From Paenibacillus sp. cl123 (lineage in GTDB: Bacteria; Bacillota; Bacilli; Paenibacillales; NBRC-103111): a stretch of 64,000 bases of DNA. This document shows, piece after piece, positions 1 to 8,170 of the stretch. The first letter of the stretch is position 1. Every line of letters begins with the position of its first letter. Under the pieces are notes generated by a model. The model saw nothing but the letters and a program-made list of their open reading frames with translations, made no database searches and had not been told where the DNA came from. The stretch lies in the NCBI RefSeq assembly GCF_900101595.1, contig NZ_FMYY01000022.1, positions 50,234 to 114,233 of the forward strand. The letters run 5' to 3'. Both the position numbers and the translations under genes were made by a program.

Positions 1-294
1 AATTACCGTGTCGGGCCGCAGCAATCGGTGTACATCCCGATGGGATGGTGGCATTGGACAACCGCAATCACGGATCACTGCCGTCTTGTGGCTTCTTTCG
101 ATCAAAATAACTTTGAGTCCGTGTATGGGTCCGACATCCTAAGAAAGACGCCCCCAGAGGTATTCCGGATCGTATATGGTTTAAATGCCGCTCAATGGGC
201 TGAAGCCATCGAGCCGATCGATCAAACCGTAATTATCGGCCCGCCTGATGCAAGGGGGATTCGCTGGCCAATAGGAACGAATGGGTCATGGTAA
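1..294 (+). CDS. Cupin-like protein, C-terminal part (truncated by window edge)
   Basis: The reading frame is open from the first base, so this is the 3' end of a gene that begins outside the window; the GTG at 28 is internal. About 97 residues are visible. The stretch PMGWWHW resembles the metal-site strand of JmjC/cupin_8-type proteins, where a P-x-G-W-W-H motif near the C-terminal half is usual, so a cupin-fold protein is my best guess. The last 50 residues show no motif I recognise. The stop at 292-294 is followed by a short spacer and then a separate gene on the same strand. The function cannot be stated from this fragment. Confidence 0.5.
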   Translation, partial: NYRVGPQQSVYIPMGWWHWTTAITDHCRLVASFDQNNFESVYGSDILRKTPPEVFRIVYGLNAAQWAEAIEPIDQTVIIGPPDARGIRWPIGTNGSW

Positions 295-382
295 AGATAG
301 CCTTTTTTTTTCGTTCGCGTATGAACGTACCCTTCCGCTGGAAATAATAGCCGAGATGGCGTTTGCGGAAGGAAGATAACAT

Positions 383-1225
383 ATGATCTGGTACTACGGA
401 TTGATTGTCATTGGAGCGATCATTGCAGGCTGCACGGTGTATCGAAAAGGGAATGCGGGGGATTGGTTGACTTATTTTTTGCTCACGACGGCTTGGACGT
501 GGGTAGGCGAAGCCATCGTACTCTTCGTATTCGATGCGTACGCCTATAAACCGGGATTTTATCAGGATCCTTTTGCTGAAAATATTATTGGTCATATCAT
601 AGCCAATTCGGCATTATGGGCTTCGATTGCCGTTTGGGTGATGTATTTTCAATCGTCTTATCTGGTAATCGGATTGATTGCCATCGGGTTCATGGGAGTC
701 GAGGAGCTATTCCTTAAAGCCGGCGTCTACAATCAGCATTGGTGGCAGACTTATATGACTGGCATCATTTCCTTTGGTTTTCTGATTGCTGTTAAGAAGT
801 GGTTCACCCTATTGCATGAAACCAAACGCAAATCCCCTCGAATCATCGTATTCTGGACGATCGCATGGGTCATTTTACAGACTCCGACCAGCGTGCTGAT
901 GCTTTTTGACAAGCAGTTTTTTCGCGTGCACTGGGTCGAAAATATTTACAGGGACAGCACTTTATTCAGCGGTTTTTTATATCACATACTCATGGCTTCC
1001 ATCATCATCGTCTTTATGTACGTGCCCAAGAACAAGTACTGGATGGCGGCTCCCTTTCTTATGCTGGTAGCAGCCGATGCTATTCTCTTGAGCGCGGGAG
1101 TCCTAATATTCTACCACAGTTGGAACCTGACTTACTTGATCTGTATACGCGCTGCATCCCTGCTAATCATCTGCATGCTTGAGAGGTTTACGTTAAATGG
1201 AGTACGGGTTGAAAATAAGACTTAG
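383..1225 (+). CDS. Polytopic membrane protein, CBO0543-like
   Basis: A 280-residue protein with about eight hydrophobic segments and short charged loops. The start ATG is preceded by GGAAGGAAG at a good distance. The WTWVGE segment near residue 40 and the overall pattern resemble the CBO0543 family of Bacilli and Clostridia membrane proteins of unknown role, but I recognise this only loosely. No catalytic motif or transporter signature is visible. It stands alone: the upstream cupin-like gene ends 88 bp earlier, and the downstream gene converges from the other strand about 100 bp away. Confidence 0.6.
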   Translation: MIWYYGLIVIGAIIAGCTVYRKGNAGDWLTYFLLTTAWTWVGEAIVLFVFDAYAYKPGFYQDPFAENIIGHIIANSALWASIAVWVMYFQSSYLVIGLIAIGFMGVEELFLKAGVYNQHWWQTYMTGIISFGFLIAVKKWFTLLHETKRKSPRIIVFWTIAWVILQTPTSVLMLFDKQFFRVHWVENIYRDSTLFSGFLYHILMASIIIVFMYVPKNKYWMAAPFLMLVAADAILLSAGVLIFYHSWNLTYLICIRAASLLIICMLERFTLNGVRVENKT

Positions 1226-1326
1226 ACCTGCCGATAAGGCAGTGAGGAGAACCGTAACCTGCGTTACAAGTGAAATTTTGGGCGGAAAAACGCAGGGGCC
1301 CGGCAAACCGGCTTGTAAAGCTGACC

Positions 1327-2757
1327 CTATAGGATCAGCTCCGCAAGCCGACGAATCCCCTGCGCAATCGCTGCTTCGTCTACCTTTGCAAACCCCAGTA
1401 CCCAGCCCTTTCGGTTGCTTTCCAAACAATAAGGTCCGAGAGGGTAGACGCGCACTCCCTTTTGAAGGGCGAGCGTTGTCAAGGCTTCCTCATCGTAAGA
1501 CTCTTCAGCTTCAAGCAGCATATGCAGCCCCGTTTCTGCTCCGCTTAGCGTGAATCGCTCCCCCAAACCGCTGGCTATAATGGCCTTGGTCATGGCTTCG
1601 TGCCTTCGCCGGTATACATTTCTGACTCTTCTCATATGACGCATAAAATGCCCGTTCTCGATGAAGTGAGTTAGCGTGAGCTGATCCATAATCGGAAGAT
1701 GACGGTAGGTCAGTTCCTGCACCCTGGCTAGTTGAGCAATGACCTCGGCAGGCCCAACGATAGCTGAAATACGAATGCCTGGAGCAATCATTTTGGAAAA
1801 GCTCATGAGATATAAAGTATGGCTTGGCGCCTGAGAAAATAGCGTTGGAAGCGGTTCTCCGCGATATCGAAATTCGCTGTCATAATCGTCTTCGACGATC
1901 CAGAATTGTTCTTGAGCGGCCTTGTGCAGCAATTGCTGCCTGCGCGGCTCCGACATAACGACCCCGGCCGCGCACTGATGCGAAGGAGTCGTAAAGATCA
2001 GCTTGGATTGCGGATGGATATGCTGGGTCACTAGACCATACGCATCGACGGGAACAGGCGCTACCTGCATACGCCGATATTTCATCGCCATCCAGGCAGC
2101 GGGAAAACCGGGATCTTCTACAGAAACGGTGTCCCCGTCAACTAAAAGCGATTGGGCGATTAAGTCAATGCTATGCTGAGCTCCCGAGGTCAGCAAAATC
2201 TGATTGGTTTGGATATGGATGCCTCGTTCAAGCGATAAATAACGCTGAATTTGCTCGCGCAATGGTGTGAACCCATATGGATTGCCGTAGCCCCAGTCGG
2301 ATAAATCCATTGCAGCAGAAGCGTGGAGAAGCGATTGCCGCCAGTTCTTTTGAAATTGTCCATCCATATAGGGTTCATGGGGACTAAAATCAATGTCCAC
2401 TTCCCGTTGTTCTTTGCCTCTGAACCAGTCATGCAAGTGATCGACAGCCGAATTCAACAAGGGAAGCGAGGGAGGAACAGGGCCGTCCGTCGCTGTTTCC
2501 TTGGCCTGCTCCGTGATTTGCTTCCAATGACTAACCCGCGTTCCTCTGCGGCCAGAGGTAACCGTGTAGCCTCGACTTAGCAATTCCTCATAGACGATCT
2601 GTATCGTGGAGCGAGAGACGCCTAGCATATGAGCAAGCTCGCGGGAAGGAATCAGCAATTCACCCGGCGCCCAGACTCCGCTCGTAATATTATGAATGGC
2701 TTGATCAAGCAATTGCTGCCAGACGGGTTTCTTATCCTTGCGATTGACCTTCATCAT
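1327..2757 (-). CDS. MocR-type transcription regulator (GntR wHTH fused to class I aminotransferase domain)
   Basis: A 476-residue protein. Residues 1-70 form a GntR winged helix-turn-helix (PSRELAHMLGVSRSTIQIVYEEL). The rest is a fold-type I aminotransferase-like domain with the PLP lysine in SFSKMIAPGIRISAIVG and the Asp in VEDDYDSEFRYRGEPLPTL. MocR proteins use PLP or an amino-PLP adduct as effector rather than for catalysis. The start at 2757 was chosen over an ATG 33 bp upstream because GGGAGG lies 8 nt before it. The gene is divergent from a PNPOx-like flavoprotein with about 220 bp between them, the usual arrangement for a MocR regulator and its target. The sequence resembles PdxR, but neither pdxS nor pdxT is nearby, so the ligand and target are inference. 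Confidence 0.85.
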   Translation of the reverse strand: MMKVNRKDKKPVWQQLLDQAIHNITSGVWAPGELLIPSRELAHMLGVSRSTIQIVYEELLSRGYTVTSGRRGTRVSHWKQITEQAKETATDGPVPPSLPLLNSAVDHLHDWFRGKEQREVDIDFSPHEPYMDGQFQKNWRQSLLHASAAMDLSDWGYGNPYGFTPLREQIQRYLSLERGIHIQTNQILLTSGAQHSIDLIAQSLLVDGDTVSVEDPGFPAAWMAMKYRRMQVAPVPVDAYGLVTQHIHPQSKLIFTTPSHQCAAGVVMSEPRRQQLLHKAAQEQFWIVEDDYDSEFRYRGEPLPTLFSQAPSHTLYLMSFSKMIAPGIRISAIVGPAEVIAQLARVQELTYRHLPIMDQLTLTHFIENGHFMRHMRRVRNVYRRRHEAMTKAIIASGLGERFTLSGAETGLHMLLEAEESYDEEALTTLALQKGVRVYPLGPYCLESNRKGWVLGFAKVDEAAIAQGIRRLAELIL

Positions 2758-2830
2758 CGCACACACCTCCCAGTTAGAAGTCCAGATCATAAAGCATTCA
2801 TCATTTATGGATTGCTCAAATCGTAATGTT

Positions 2831-2865
2831 TGGATGTTTTAACACCATCCATTCGCTGCTATACT
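2831..2865 (+). promoter_or_regulatory. Candidate MocR operator and promoter of the PNPOx-like gene
   Basis: A 6-bp perfect inverted repeat, TGGATG and CATCCA at 2831-2836 and 2846-2851 with a 9-nt spacer, lies just upstream of a TATACT -10 element at 2860-2865. No good -35 hexamer is present, so the dyad occupies the -35 position. A weak -35 overlapped by an activator or repressor site fits a MocR-controlled divergent promoter. Binding by the adjacent regulator is inferred. Confidence 0.45.
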
Positions 2866-2978
2866 ACCGTAATAACGCTGGTATTTGCAACTTGATCGCT
2901 GCCGCGTGCTGGAAAGCGCCGGGGCAAAGACAAGGTGAAGCGGGATGAATATCTGATGAGCGAAGGGGAGATTTTGAA

Positions 2979-3521
2979 ATGGAATCGGTTCGTTACAAGA
3001 TCAGGGAATGCCGGGATCAGGAGAAAATTGAAAGCTTTCTTCGCCAAGCAAGAATCGGACATCTAGGGCTGGTTGACGGAAAGCTGCCTTATGTTGTGCC
3101 GCTTAATTATGTGTGGACCGAAGGGAAGCTCTATTTCCACGGGGCCGGAGATGGCAGACGCAATCATATCATGAGTGAAAATCCGGAGGTATGTTTTACG
3201 GTATGTGAGGAATACGGAACGATCACGGACCCGGTTCCTGCCAAGACGGATACGGCGTATATGAGCGTCATGATATTTGGCCAGGCGGAGCCAATCACAG
3301 ATTTGGACGAAGCGACCCATGTCCTTCAGGAAATGATCAATAAATACGTCCCCGGCTATTATAACCGCCCCTTGTCGAAGCAGCATGTGGACAAGTACAG
3401 GTCGGCTGTATTCGGCGGACCTGTGCAAGTTTGCCGGGTGATTCCGCAGTATGTGACGGCGAAGGAAAGTCCTATTGAAGTGGAAAAGATGTATAGAACG
3501 GACATGAATGCCGGACAATGA
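2979..3521 (+). CDS. PNPOx-like flavin-nucleotide-binding protein (NimA/YvrI-type split barrel)
   Basis: A 180-residue protein of the pyridoxamine 5'-phosphate oxidase-like split-barrel superfamily, subgroup related to NimA and other flavin-binding proteins. Visible features are IGHLGLVDGKLPYVVPLNYV at residues 27-46, the strand with HGAGDGRR near residue 55, and CFTVCEEY near 72. These proteins usually bind FMN, F420 or haem and act as reductases; the substrate here is unknown. The gene is divergent from the MocR-type regulator, which probably controls it. The ATG is preceded by an AGGGGAG site at fitting distance. Confidence 0.8.
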   Translation: MESVRYKIRECRDQEKIESFLRQARIGHLGLVDGKLPYVVPLNYVWTEGKLYFHGAGDGRRNHIMSENPEVCFTVCEEYGTITDPVPAKTDTAYMSVMIFGQAEPITDLDEATHVLQEMINKYVPGYYNRPLSKQHVDKYRSAVFGGPVQVCRVIPQYVTAKESPIEVEKMYRTDMNAGQ

Positions 3522-3554
3522 AATAGATAACAAGGTCTCGTTAGAGGTTTCCAT

Positions 3555-3598
3555 GTGAATTTCTATGGCTTTCGTTTATACTAATAAAGCCATTTCAC
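3555..3598. other. Inverted repeat before the DUF4317 gene
   Basis: An imperfect dyad: GTGAA...ATGGCTTT pairs with AAAGCCAT...TTCAC across an AT-rich loop containing TATACT. It could be a weak terminator of the preceding gene or an operator for the next. There is no clean U-tract, so its role is open. Confidence 0.3.
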
Positions 3599-3622
3599 TT
3601 AATAGGAGTTGTCGGACGGACC

Positions 3623-4786
3623 ATGTTAAAGAAAGAAATCGCGCATATTCGCAAGCAGTTTAAGCTGGATCACGAGATGCTTACCATTTTTGACATTCTG
3701 AATGTGTATATCATGAAGGATAGCAGCGAGATTTACCATTACGAGCGTCAGCCGTTCGCTCTGCTGGACCGGGAGAAGCAGGAGCTTTATATGGGCAATT
3801 TCAAAAAGCTGCTGACCGGCGAATTGGATCAGAAGATGTTCGAACTAACGTTTCAGGAAGAGGCGGAGGAACCTACGCGGGTGCTTCTCCATCAAGGTTT
3901 GGTGACCGGAGATGCGGATGAGTGGCTTCAGCTTATGCTTCTGCTGGTGGAGAAGATGTTGAAGGATACCAAATATGAAAAGGATATGGTCGTTACTTTC
4001 GTCCGCGGGCAATATTTCAGTCCGACCAAGGTTCGCAATGAGGAAGCCGAGGAGAGCGAGAAGGACGAGATGTTCTCGAATCCGTTCATTTTGTGCAGCG
4101 TGAATTCCACGGAGCAGCAGCGGAAAACCCTCATGTTCGATTATGTCGAAAGAGAATTTAAGTATAACGTCTTCGTGGATCCGATCATCAGGTTGAACTC
4201 GCCGGAGCAAGGCTTTTTCTACCCGAGCGTGACCGACAACCACTCCAACGTGAATCGCGTTTTGTATTGCGCCGGGAAAGCTAATGATCCGAATCTGCAT
4301 TTCATCGAGCAGGTGCTGAATGCCGAGAAGACGGTGACGGCGCTGGAAGAAAGAGCTATATTCGAGGAAATCGTCAAAGAAGTGGCGGGAGATCAGCTCG
4401 ACAGCGCAACGATCGCTCACGTGTATGAGGAAGTTCATCGGGTCATCGAAAACCACGAGGAGGAGGAGCCTCCGAAGCTGGATTATACCGATGTGGAACG
4501 CATGCTGACGGCGGGCGGCGTGGAGAACGTGACGAAGGAAAAGGTGGAACGGGCGTTCCAAAACGTCGTCGACGACAAAAACTATGAAATCAAGGCGAGC
4601 AGTGTCGTGCCCAAGTTCACCTCCAAATCGATCAAGATCGAGACGAAGGTCGCCACGATATCGATCAGTCCGCAGGATTTGAAATATGTAAGACAGGTGA
4701 ATCATCAGGGAAAACGATGCATCTTGATCGAGGTTGATGAAGATGCGGTGATTGAAGGGTTTACGCTGACTACCGAGACGCTGTAG
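3623..4786 (+). CDS. DUF4317 family protein
   Basis: A 387-residue acidic cytoplasmic protein without signal peptide or membrane segment. The opening MLKKEIAHIRKQFKLD and overall length match the DUF4317 family, which is widespread in Firmicutes and has no assigned activity. The C-terminal region (ISPQDLKYVRQVNHQGKRC) is also typical. The ATG follows AGGAGTTG about 10 nt upstream. It is flanked by a possible dyad upstream and a terminator downstream and looks monocistronic. Confidence 0.75.
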   Translation: MLKKEIAHIRKQFKLDHEMLTIFDILNVYIMKDSSEIYHYERQPFALLDREKQELYMGNFKKLLTGELDQKMFELTFQEEAEEPTRVLLHQGLVTGDADEWLQLMLLLVEKMLKDTKYEKDMVVTFVRGQYFSPTKVRNEEAEESEKDEMFSNPFILCSVNSTEQQRKTLMFDYVEREFKYNVFVDPIIRLNSPEQGFFYPSVTDNHSNVNRVLYCAGKANDPNLHFIEQVLNAEKTVTALEERAIFEEIVKEVAGDQLDSATIAHVYEEVHRVIENHEEEEPPKLDYTDVERMLTAGGVENVTKEKVERAFQNVVDDKNYEIKASSVVPKFTSKSIKIETKVATISISPQDLKYVRQVNHQGKRCILIEVDEDAVIEGFTLTTETL

Positions 4787-4843
4787 AGTCTGCGGCAGCT
4801 CGGTCGGGACGATAGCAGTGGATAAGATCATATTTTTGATGGC

Positions 4844-4881
4844 ATGGGGGCTAGCCTGGATGGGCTATGCCCCCTGTTTTG
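4844..4881 (+). terminator. Rho-independent terminator after the DUF4317 gene
   Basis: A GGGGGC-AGCC stem pairs with GGGCT-GCCCCC around a 5-nt loop and is followed by TGTTTT. The rest of the 370-bp gap up to the TetR gene holds only an AT-rich promoter region. Confidence 0.65.
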
Positions 4882-5072
4882 TAAGTTTCGGAGCATTGAA
4901 GAAACACTTCCTAGCCGCCCAGGACAGTTTTCCGCGGCGCAGATTGCGGAGCAGGAATGAATGATAAGAACGCAGTAGAGTTAGTTAGGATGAAGAAGTT
5001 TTAGCAGCTCTCGCTTCGTTACAGGATGAATGAAATTAATCCTATTTAACCTGAAATCTAATTTTGACCATA

Positions 5073-5127
5073 TTGACATCGTGGCATTTTAAATTTATTA
5101 TATAGACAAATGTTAGTGAGTACTAAC
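5073..5127 (+). promoter_or_regulatory. tetR promoter with TetR-type operator
   Basis: TTGACA at 5073-5078 and TATTAT at 5096-5101 are separated by exactly 17 bp. Immediately downstream, at 5112-5127, lies the perfect dyad GTTAGTgagtACTAAC. An operator covering the start region fits autorepression by the TetR protein encoded next. A near copy of the dyad recurs at 5763-5778, which strengthens the assignment. Confidence 0.75.
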
Positions 5128-5160
5128 TTCAAAGCCTTGCGCTGAATTGGGAAGGTGATT

Positions 5161-5748
5161 ATGGAGAATAAGCTGATCTTGGACAATAAAGCCAAACTGA
5201 TGCTCGCGGCTATAGACCTGATGGCTGAGAAAGGTTATAAAGGCGTATCTACGAAGGAAATTGCAGCAGCGGCCGGTGTCAGTGAGATGACATTGTTCCG
5301 TAATTTCGGCAGCAAGCATAACCTGCTGGACAAAGCCGTTGACCATTACCATTATGCGATTGAAATGACTCACATTTTTAACGAAAACGTCATATGGGAC
5401 TTGAGAGCCGACTTGCTCATGATCAGCCAGATGTATCATGAAATTATGGAACGTAACCGGAAGCTGTTCCTCATTGTATTGGGCGATAAGGAATTAACGG
5501 AAATCCGCGAAAAAGCACAGAAGCATCCGCGGAAGCTGTTGGAGTTATTGACGAATTATTTCATAGAGATGCAGAAAAAGAACAAACTGATTCCAACCGA
5601 CGCGGAGATGCAGGCGATCACGTTCATGTGGATGAATTACGGGGCGTTCATGTCGCAGTTGTTTGTTAAAACTGAGCTTACAACAAAATCCAAGGAACAA
5701 TTTATGAGATCAAGTATCGATTTATTCGTCAGGGCGTTAAGCCCTTAA
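5161..5748 (+). CDS. TetR/AcrR family transcriptional repressor
   Basis: A 195-residue protein with an N-terminal TetR helix-turn-helix at about residues 12-55 (STKEIAAAAGVSEMTLFRNFGSK) and a C-terminal all-helical ligand domain that I cannot assign to a ligand. The ATG at 5161 is preferred to the GTG at 5155 because the GGGAAGG site fits it better. Identical-type dyads lie upstream of this gene and before the SRPBCC gene 61 bp downstream, so it most likely represses both itself and the downstream pair. Confidence 0.88.
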   Translation: MENKLILDNKAKLMLAAIDLMAEKGYKGVSTKEIAAAAGVSEMTLFRNFGSKHNLLDKAVDHYHYAIEMTHIFNENVIWDLRADLLMISQMYHEIMERNRKLFLIVLGDKELTEIREKAQKHPRKLLELLTNYFIEMQKKNKLIPTDAEMQAITFMWMNYGAFMSQLFVKTELTTKSKEQFMRSSIDLFVRALSP

Positions 5749-5762
5749 TTTTTCGAAGGTTG

Positions 5763-5778
5763 GATAGTGAGTGCTAAC
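5763..5778 (+). promoter_or_regulatory. Second TetR-type operator
   Basis: GATAGTgagtGCTAAC differs from the 5112-5127 dyad at only two of 16 positions and keeps the same gagt spacer. It sits between the tetR stop and the ribosome-binding site of the SRPBCC gene, so it could block read-through or a second promoter. Confidence 0.7.
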
Positions 5779-5808
5779 AAACTATACGGCGGAGGTGTTA
5801 CAAAAAAT

Positions 5809-6261
5809 ATGGAATCACGCAAGCTTGTTGGACAAACGGCATCTACAGGTTTCCAAGTCGGTGTTAGGAGAACGCTGCCAATCTCGCCCGAGCGGGCATG
5901 GACGTTTCTGACCTCTCCCGAAGGGATCGAGTTGTGGCTTGGCCACGTATCGCCGCTTGCCTTTACCGAGGGAGAGATGTTTACTTCCGATGAGGGGATT
6001 TTCGGTCAGTTCCGGGTAGTAAAGCCCTTCAAGCAGCTTCGCTTAAAGTGGGGCAAGAAGGATTGGGAGAAGCCGTCTACGCTGCAAATCCGGCTTCTAT
6101 CCAACCATCCCGATCGAACGGCGATCAGCTTCCATCAAGAGAATCTCGATCATCCGAACACGCGGGAACAAATGAAGCTTCAGTGGGAAAACGTTCTGGA
6201 CGCCATCAGGCGGAAAACAAACAATGTAACCGATGAAGAGGAGATGAATCATGATGAATAG
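5809..6261 (+). CDS. SRPBCC (AHSA1/START-like) family protein
   Basis: A 150-residue protein with the AHSA1-type SRPBCC fold: RRTLPISPERAWTFLTSPEG near the N-terminus, then alternating strands and a C-terminal helix (QMKLQWENVLDAIRR). Such proteins bind hydrophobic ligands in a helix-grip cavity; no specific ligand can be read. The start at 5809 was chosen because GGAGGTG precedes it, and an in-frame GTG at 5767 would lie within the operator. It overlaps the next gene by 11 bp, so the two are translationally coupled and controlled by the TetR protein upstream. Confidence 0.82.
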   Translation: MESRKLVGQTASTGFQVGVRRTLPISPERAWTFLTSPEGIELWLGHVSPLAFTEGEMFTSDEGIFGQFRVVKPFKQLRLKWGKKDWEKPSTLQIRLLSNHPDRTAISFHQENLDHPNTREQMKLQWENVLDAIRRKTNNVTDEEEMNHDE

Positions 6262-6634
6262 ATTCAGTCATATCGATCTTAGAGTAAATGATCTGGACAG
6301 CATTCTGCCTTTTTATGAAGCGCTTCTTCCCGAGTTGGGATTTACTCGGACTTTTCACAGTGCGAATTGGAAGGTATACGCGGCCGAAGGAGAACTGCCG
6401 AGCGCCGCTTATTTTGCGATCACCGAAGACCGGGAGCATAAGCCCAATCCCAATCTCATCGGATTCTGGGCGAATGATCGGGCTGAAGTTGATCATATTG
6501 CCAAGCTGGTCAAGGAAAATGGGGGCGCCATAAACGACGGCCCCCGGTTATTCCCGATCAGCCCGACTTATTACGCCGTCTATTTTGAAGATCCTTGCGG
6601 AAATAAATATGAGCTGGTGCATCGATTGAATTAG
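6251..6634 (+). CDS. VOC family protein (glyoxalase/bleomycin-resistance fold)
   Basis: A 127-residue single vicinal-oxygen-chelate domain. It begins with the typical HIDLRVNDLDSILPFYEALL and ends with YYAVYFEDPCGNKYELVH, where the final Glu is the usual metal ligand and the first His the other. Reaction and substrate are unknown. It overlaps the SRPBCC gene, so both products probably act on the same small molecule sensed by the TetR regulator. Confidence 0.85.
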   Translation: MMNRFSHIDLRVNDLDSILPFYEALLPELGFTRTFHSANWKVYAAEGELPSAAYFAITEDREHKPNPNLIGFWANDRAEVDHIAKLVKENGGAINDGPRLFPISPTYYAVYFEDPCGNKYELVHRLN

Positions 6635-6641
6635 GCTGTCT

Positions 6642-7334
6642 TCAAAGGACAGAGTCCTTATATTTGTCGATATACAGTGTCCCGTCCAATTGGAGCTCGG
6701 CGTAAAAAACTTCTTCCAGGGAATGAACGCCATTCTTCTTTAACTGCTGGTTGAGCCAGTTGACGGAGACGTCCATTTTCTTCATATTTTTTTCTACGAT
6801 TTTTCCGTCTACGATAAGCTCTAGCGGGATTCTGTGAACGGTGGAGACAGTGGCTTTCATATCTTTTTTCGTCGCGGCTTGCAGTTCTTCTTTTAACAGC
6901 ACGCTTAGTTGACCGTCTGGTTCCAGAATCGCGAATTCAACGGTTTCGGGCGAAAAGACGTCCTTATTCCGCAGCAGCATGCTTAAGTCGTCGATGTTGA
7001 GACGCTGCTTTGCCAATGCTTTTTCCAAAATCTTGCCCTGTTTGATGAGGATCGTAGGCTGGCCGTCGAGAATCTCCCGCGCTTTGACAGATTGCAATCC
7101 GATCAAAGCGACCAGGATCGTCATAAGCGTCCATAAGACCAGGCTTGAGATTCCTTGCAGCAGCGTAATCTGTTGATTGACGATGATCTCGGCAGTGGTC
7201 GAGCCGAAGGTGATTCCCGTAACGTAGTTGAAAAACGTTAGATGCCCGACCTGATTTTTACCGAGCAGACGGGTTAAGATGAGCAGTGCAACGAAGGATG
7301 CTGCCGTGCGAAGAAGAATGTCTCCATACGTCAT
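6642..7334 (-). CDS. DUF421 (YetF-like) membrane protein
   Basis: A 230-residue protein with three N-terminal membrane helices (residues about 5-80, including NYVTGITFGSTTAE) followed by a cytoplasmic YetF-type domain with paired repeats (EILDGQPTILIKQGKI and the later HRIPLELIVDGKIVEKNM). This is the standard DUF421/YetF architecture, of unclear function and common in spore formers. The ATG follows AAGGGG. Its 3' end abuts the VOC gene on the opposite strand with only 7 bp between stops. Confidence 0.88.
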   Translation of the reverse strand: MTYGDILLRTAASFVALLILTRLLGKNQVGHLTFFNYVTGITFGSTTAEIIVNQQITLLQGISSLVLWTLMTILVALIGLQSVKAREILDGQPTILIKQGKILEKALAKQRLNIDDLSMLLRNKDVFSPETVEFAILEPDGQLSVLLKEELQAATKKDMKATVSTVHRIPLELIVDGKIVEKNMKKMDVSVNWLNQQLKKNGVHSLEEVFYAELQLDGTLYIDKYKDSVL

Positions 7335-7411
7335 TTATTGAGGCCCCTTGCAGTACGGTTTGTATTAGGGTGGCCTTTATTTCCAGTATATATGCTTGAG
7401 AGGTCAAGCGT

Positions 7412-7858
7412 TTAGACAATCGTGTAGTTAATCCAATCCCCTTGCACGCTTCCCATCTTATCAAAAAAACGTTGAGCACGTTTGTTGTCTGCAGCCGTTA
7501 TCCAAGACATGTGCGTGAATTGATGCTCTTGCGTGTACTTTTGACATTCTAGGAACAGGTGTGCCTCCACTTCTGTATCTCGTAATGGCTCGATTACAAA
7601 CAGATCGTTCATCACCGTGTATCTATCTGCCTTCATCGTGCTAAATGTAAAGTATAAGGTCGCAAAGCCAATTAACTTCCCATCTTGTTCGGCCACAAAC
7701 TGTATACCTTCCTTTTTCTGTAAAAGGGTGCGAATCAATTGATGAAGCTTTTCAAGGTCAGGTCGAGGTTTCTTATAAAAACCAACTATGTATTCATACA
7801 TCAATTCGGACAAACCGTTCAAATCATTAAGCTCAGCATCTCTTATAACAAATGACAT
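7412..7858 (-). CDS. GNAT family N-acetyltransferase
   Basis: A 148-residue single-domain GNAT protein. The fold is recognisable from IRDAELNDLNGLSELM at the start, the strand VAEQDGKLIGFATLYFTF at about 55-75, and the C-terminal NKRAQRFFDKMG motif. The classical Q/R-x-x-G-x-G/A acetyl-CoA loop is degenerate (LRDTEVEAHLF). The acceptor is unknown. It is divergent from the riboswitch region upstream of the PaiA-like gene. Confidence 0.78.
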   Translation of the reverse strand: MSFVIRDAELNDLNGLSELMYEYIVGFYKKPRPDLEKLHQLIRTLLQKKEGIQFVAEQDGKLIGFATLYFTFSTMKADRYTVMNDLFVIEPLRDTEVEAHLFLECQKYTQEHQFTHMSWITAADNKRAQRFFDKMGSVQGDWINYTIV

Positions 7859-7938
7859 TAAGCAACCCTCCTGATTATGATTGAATAAATATACATTATG
7901 ATGAATTAAAATTCAAGTCGTTGGCAGTTATAAATAAT

Positions 7939-8035
7939 GTTATCTAGGGTTCCGCGATTGATAAATCGGCTGGTCCGAGAGATAACTCACGGCCGGTAGG
8001 TCGTGTCACGGAGGGATAAAAGCCCGGGAGATAAG
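7939..8035 (+). ncRNA. ykkC-family riboswitch, guanidine-I-like
   Basis: The region carries the conserved ykkC blocks in order: CTAGGGTTCCG at 7944-7954, GGTCCGAGAGA at about 7972-7982, and CACGGAGGGATAAAAGCCCG at about 8007-8026, ending CGGGAGA. P1 forms between TTATCT (7940-7945) and AGATAA (8029-8034); P2 is CGATT/AATCG and P3 CACGGCC/GGTCGTG. The 3' part is shared with a following terminator, so ligand binding should permit transcription. Subtype 1 (guanidine) is most likely by similarity to the Bacillus ykkC leader; the ppGpp/PRPP subtypes share much of the consensus and cannot be fully excluded by eye. Confidence 0.88.
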
Positions 8036-8070
8036 CTGTTAAACGACAGTTTGTTTCCCAGGCTTTTTTT
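8019..8070 (+). terminator. Expression-platform terminator of the ykkC riboswitch
   Basis: AAAGCCcGGGA (from 8019) pairs with TCCCaGGCTTT and is followed by a run of T to 8070. The 5' arm is also the conserved 3' strand of the aptamer, so aptamer folding and terminator folding are mutually exclusive: an ON switch. Confidence 0.85.
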
Positions 8071-8170
8071 ATTTTTTCTGCATTTGGAAACAATGAGTGC
8101 AGGTAGGCTTGAAGTTAGTTAGCGAAGGAACAAGAGAAGTTATTGATTCATTATTAGGGGGACAACGGGG

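Noticed and set aside
1319..1340. Palindrome AGCTGA-CCTATAGG-TCAGCT at the end of the first MocR gene
   Set aside because: It overlaps the coding end and lacks a T-run on either strand, so it is not a supported terminator.
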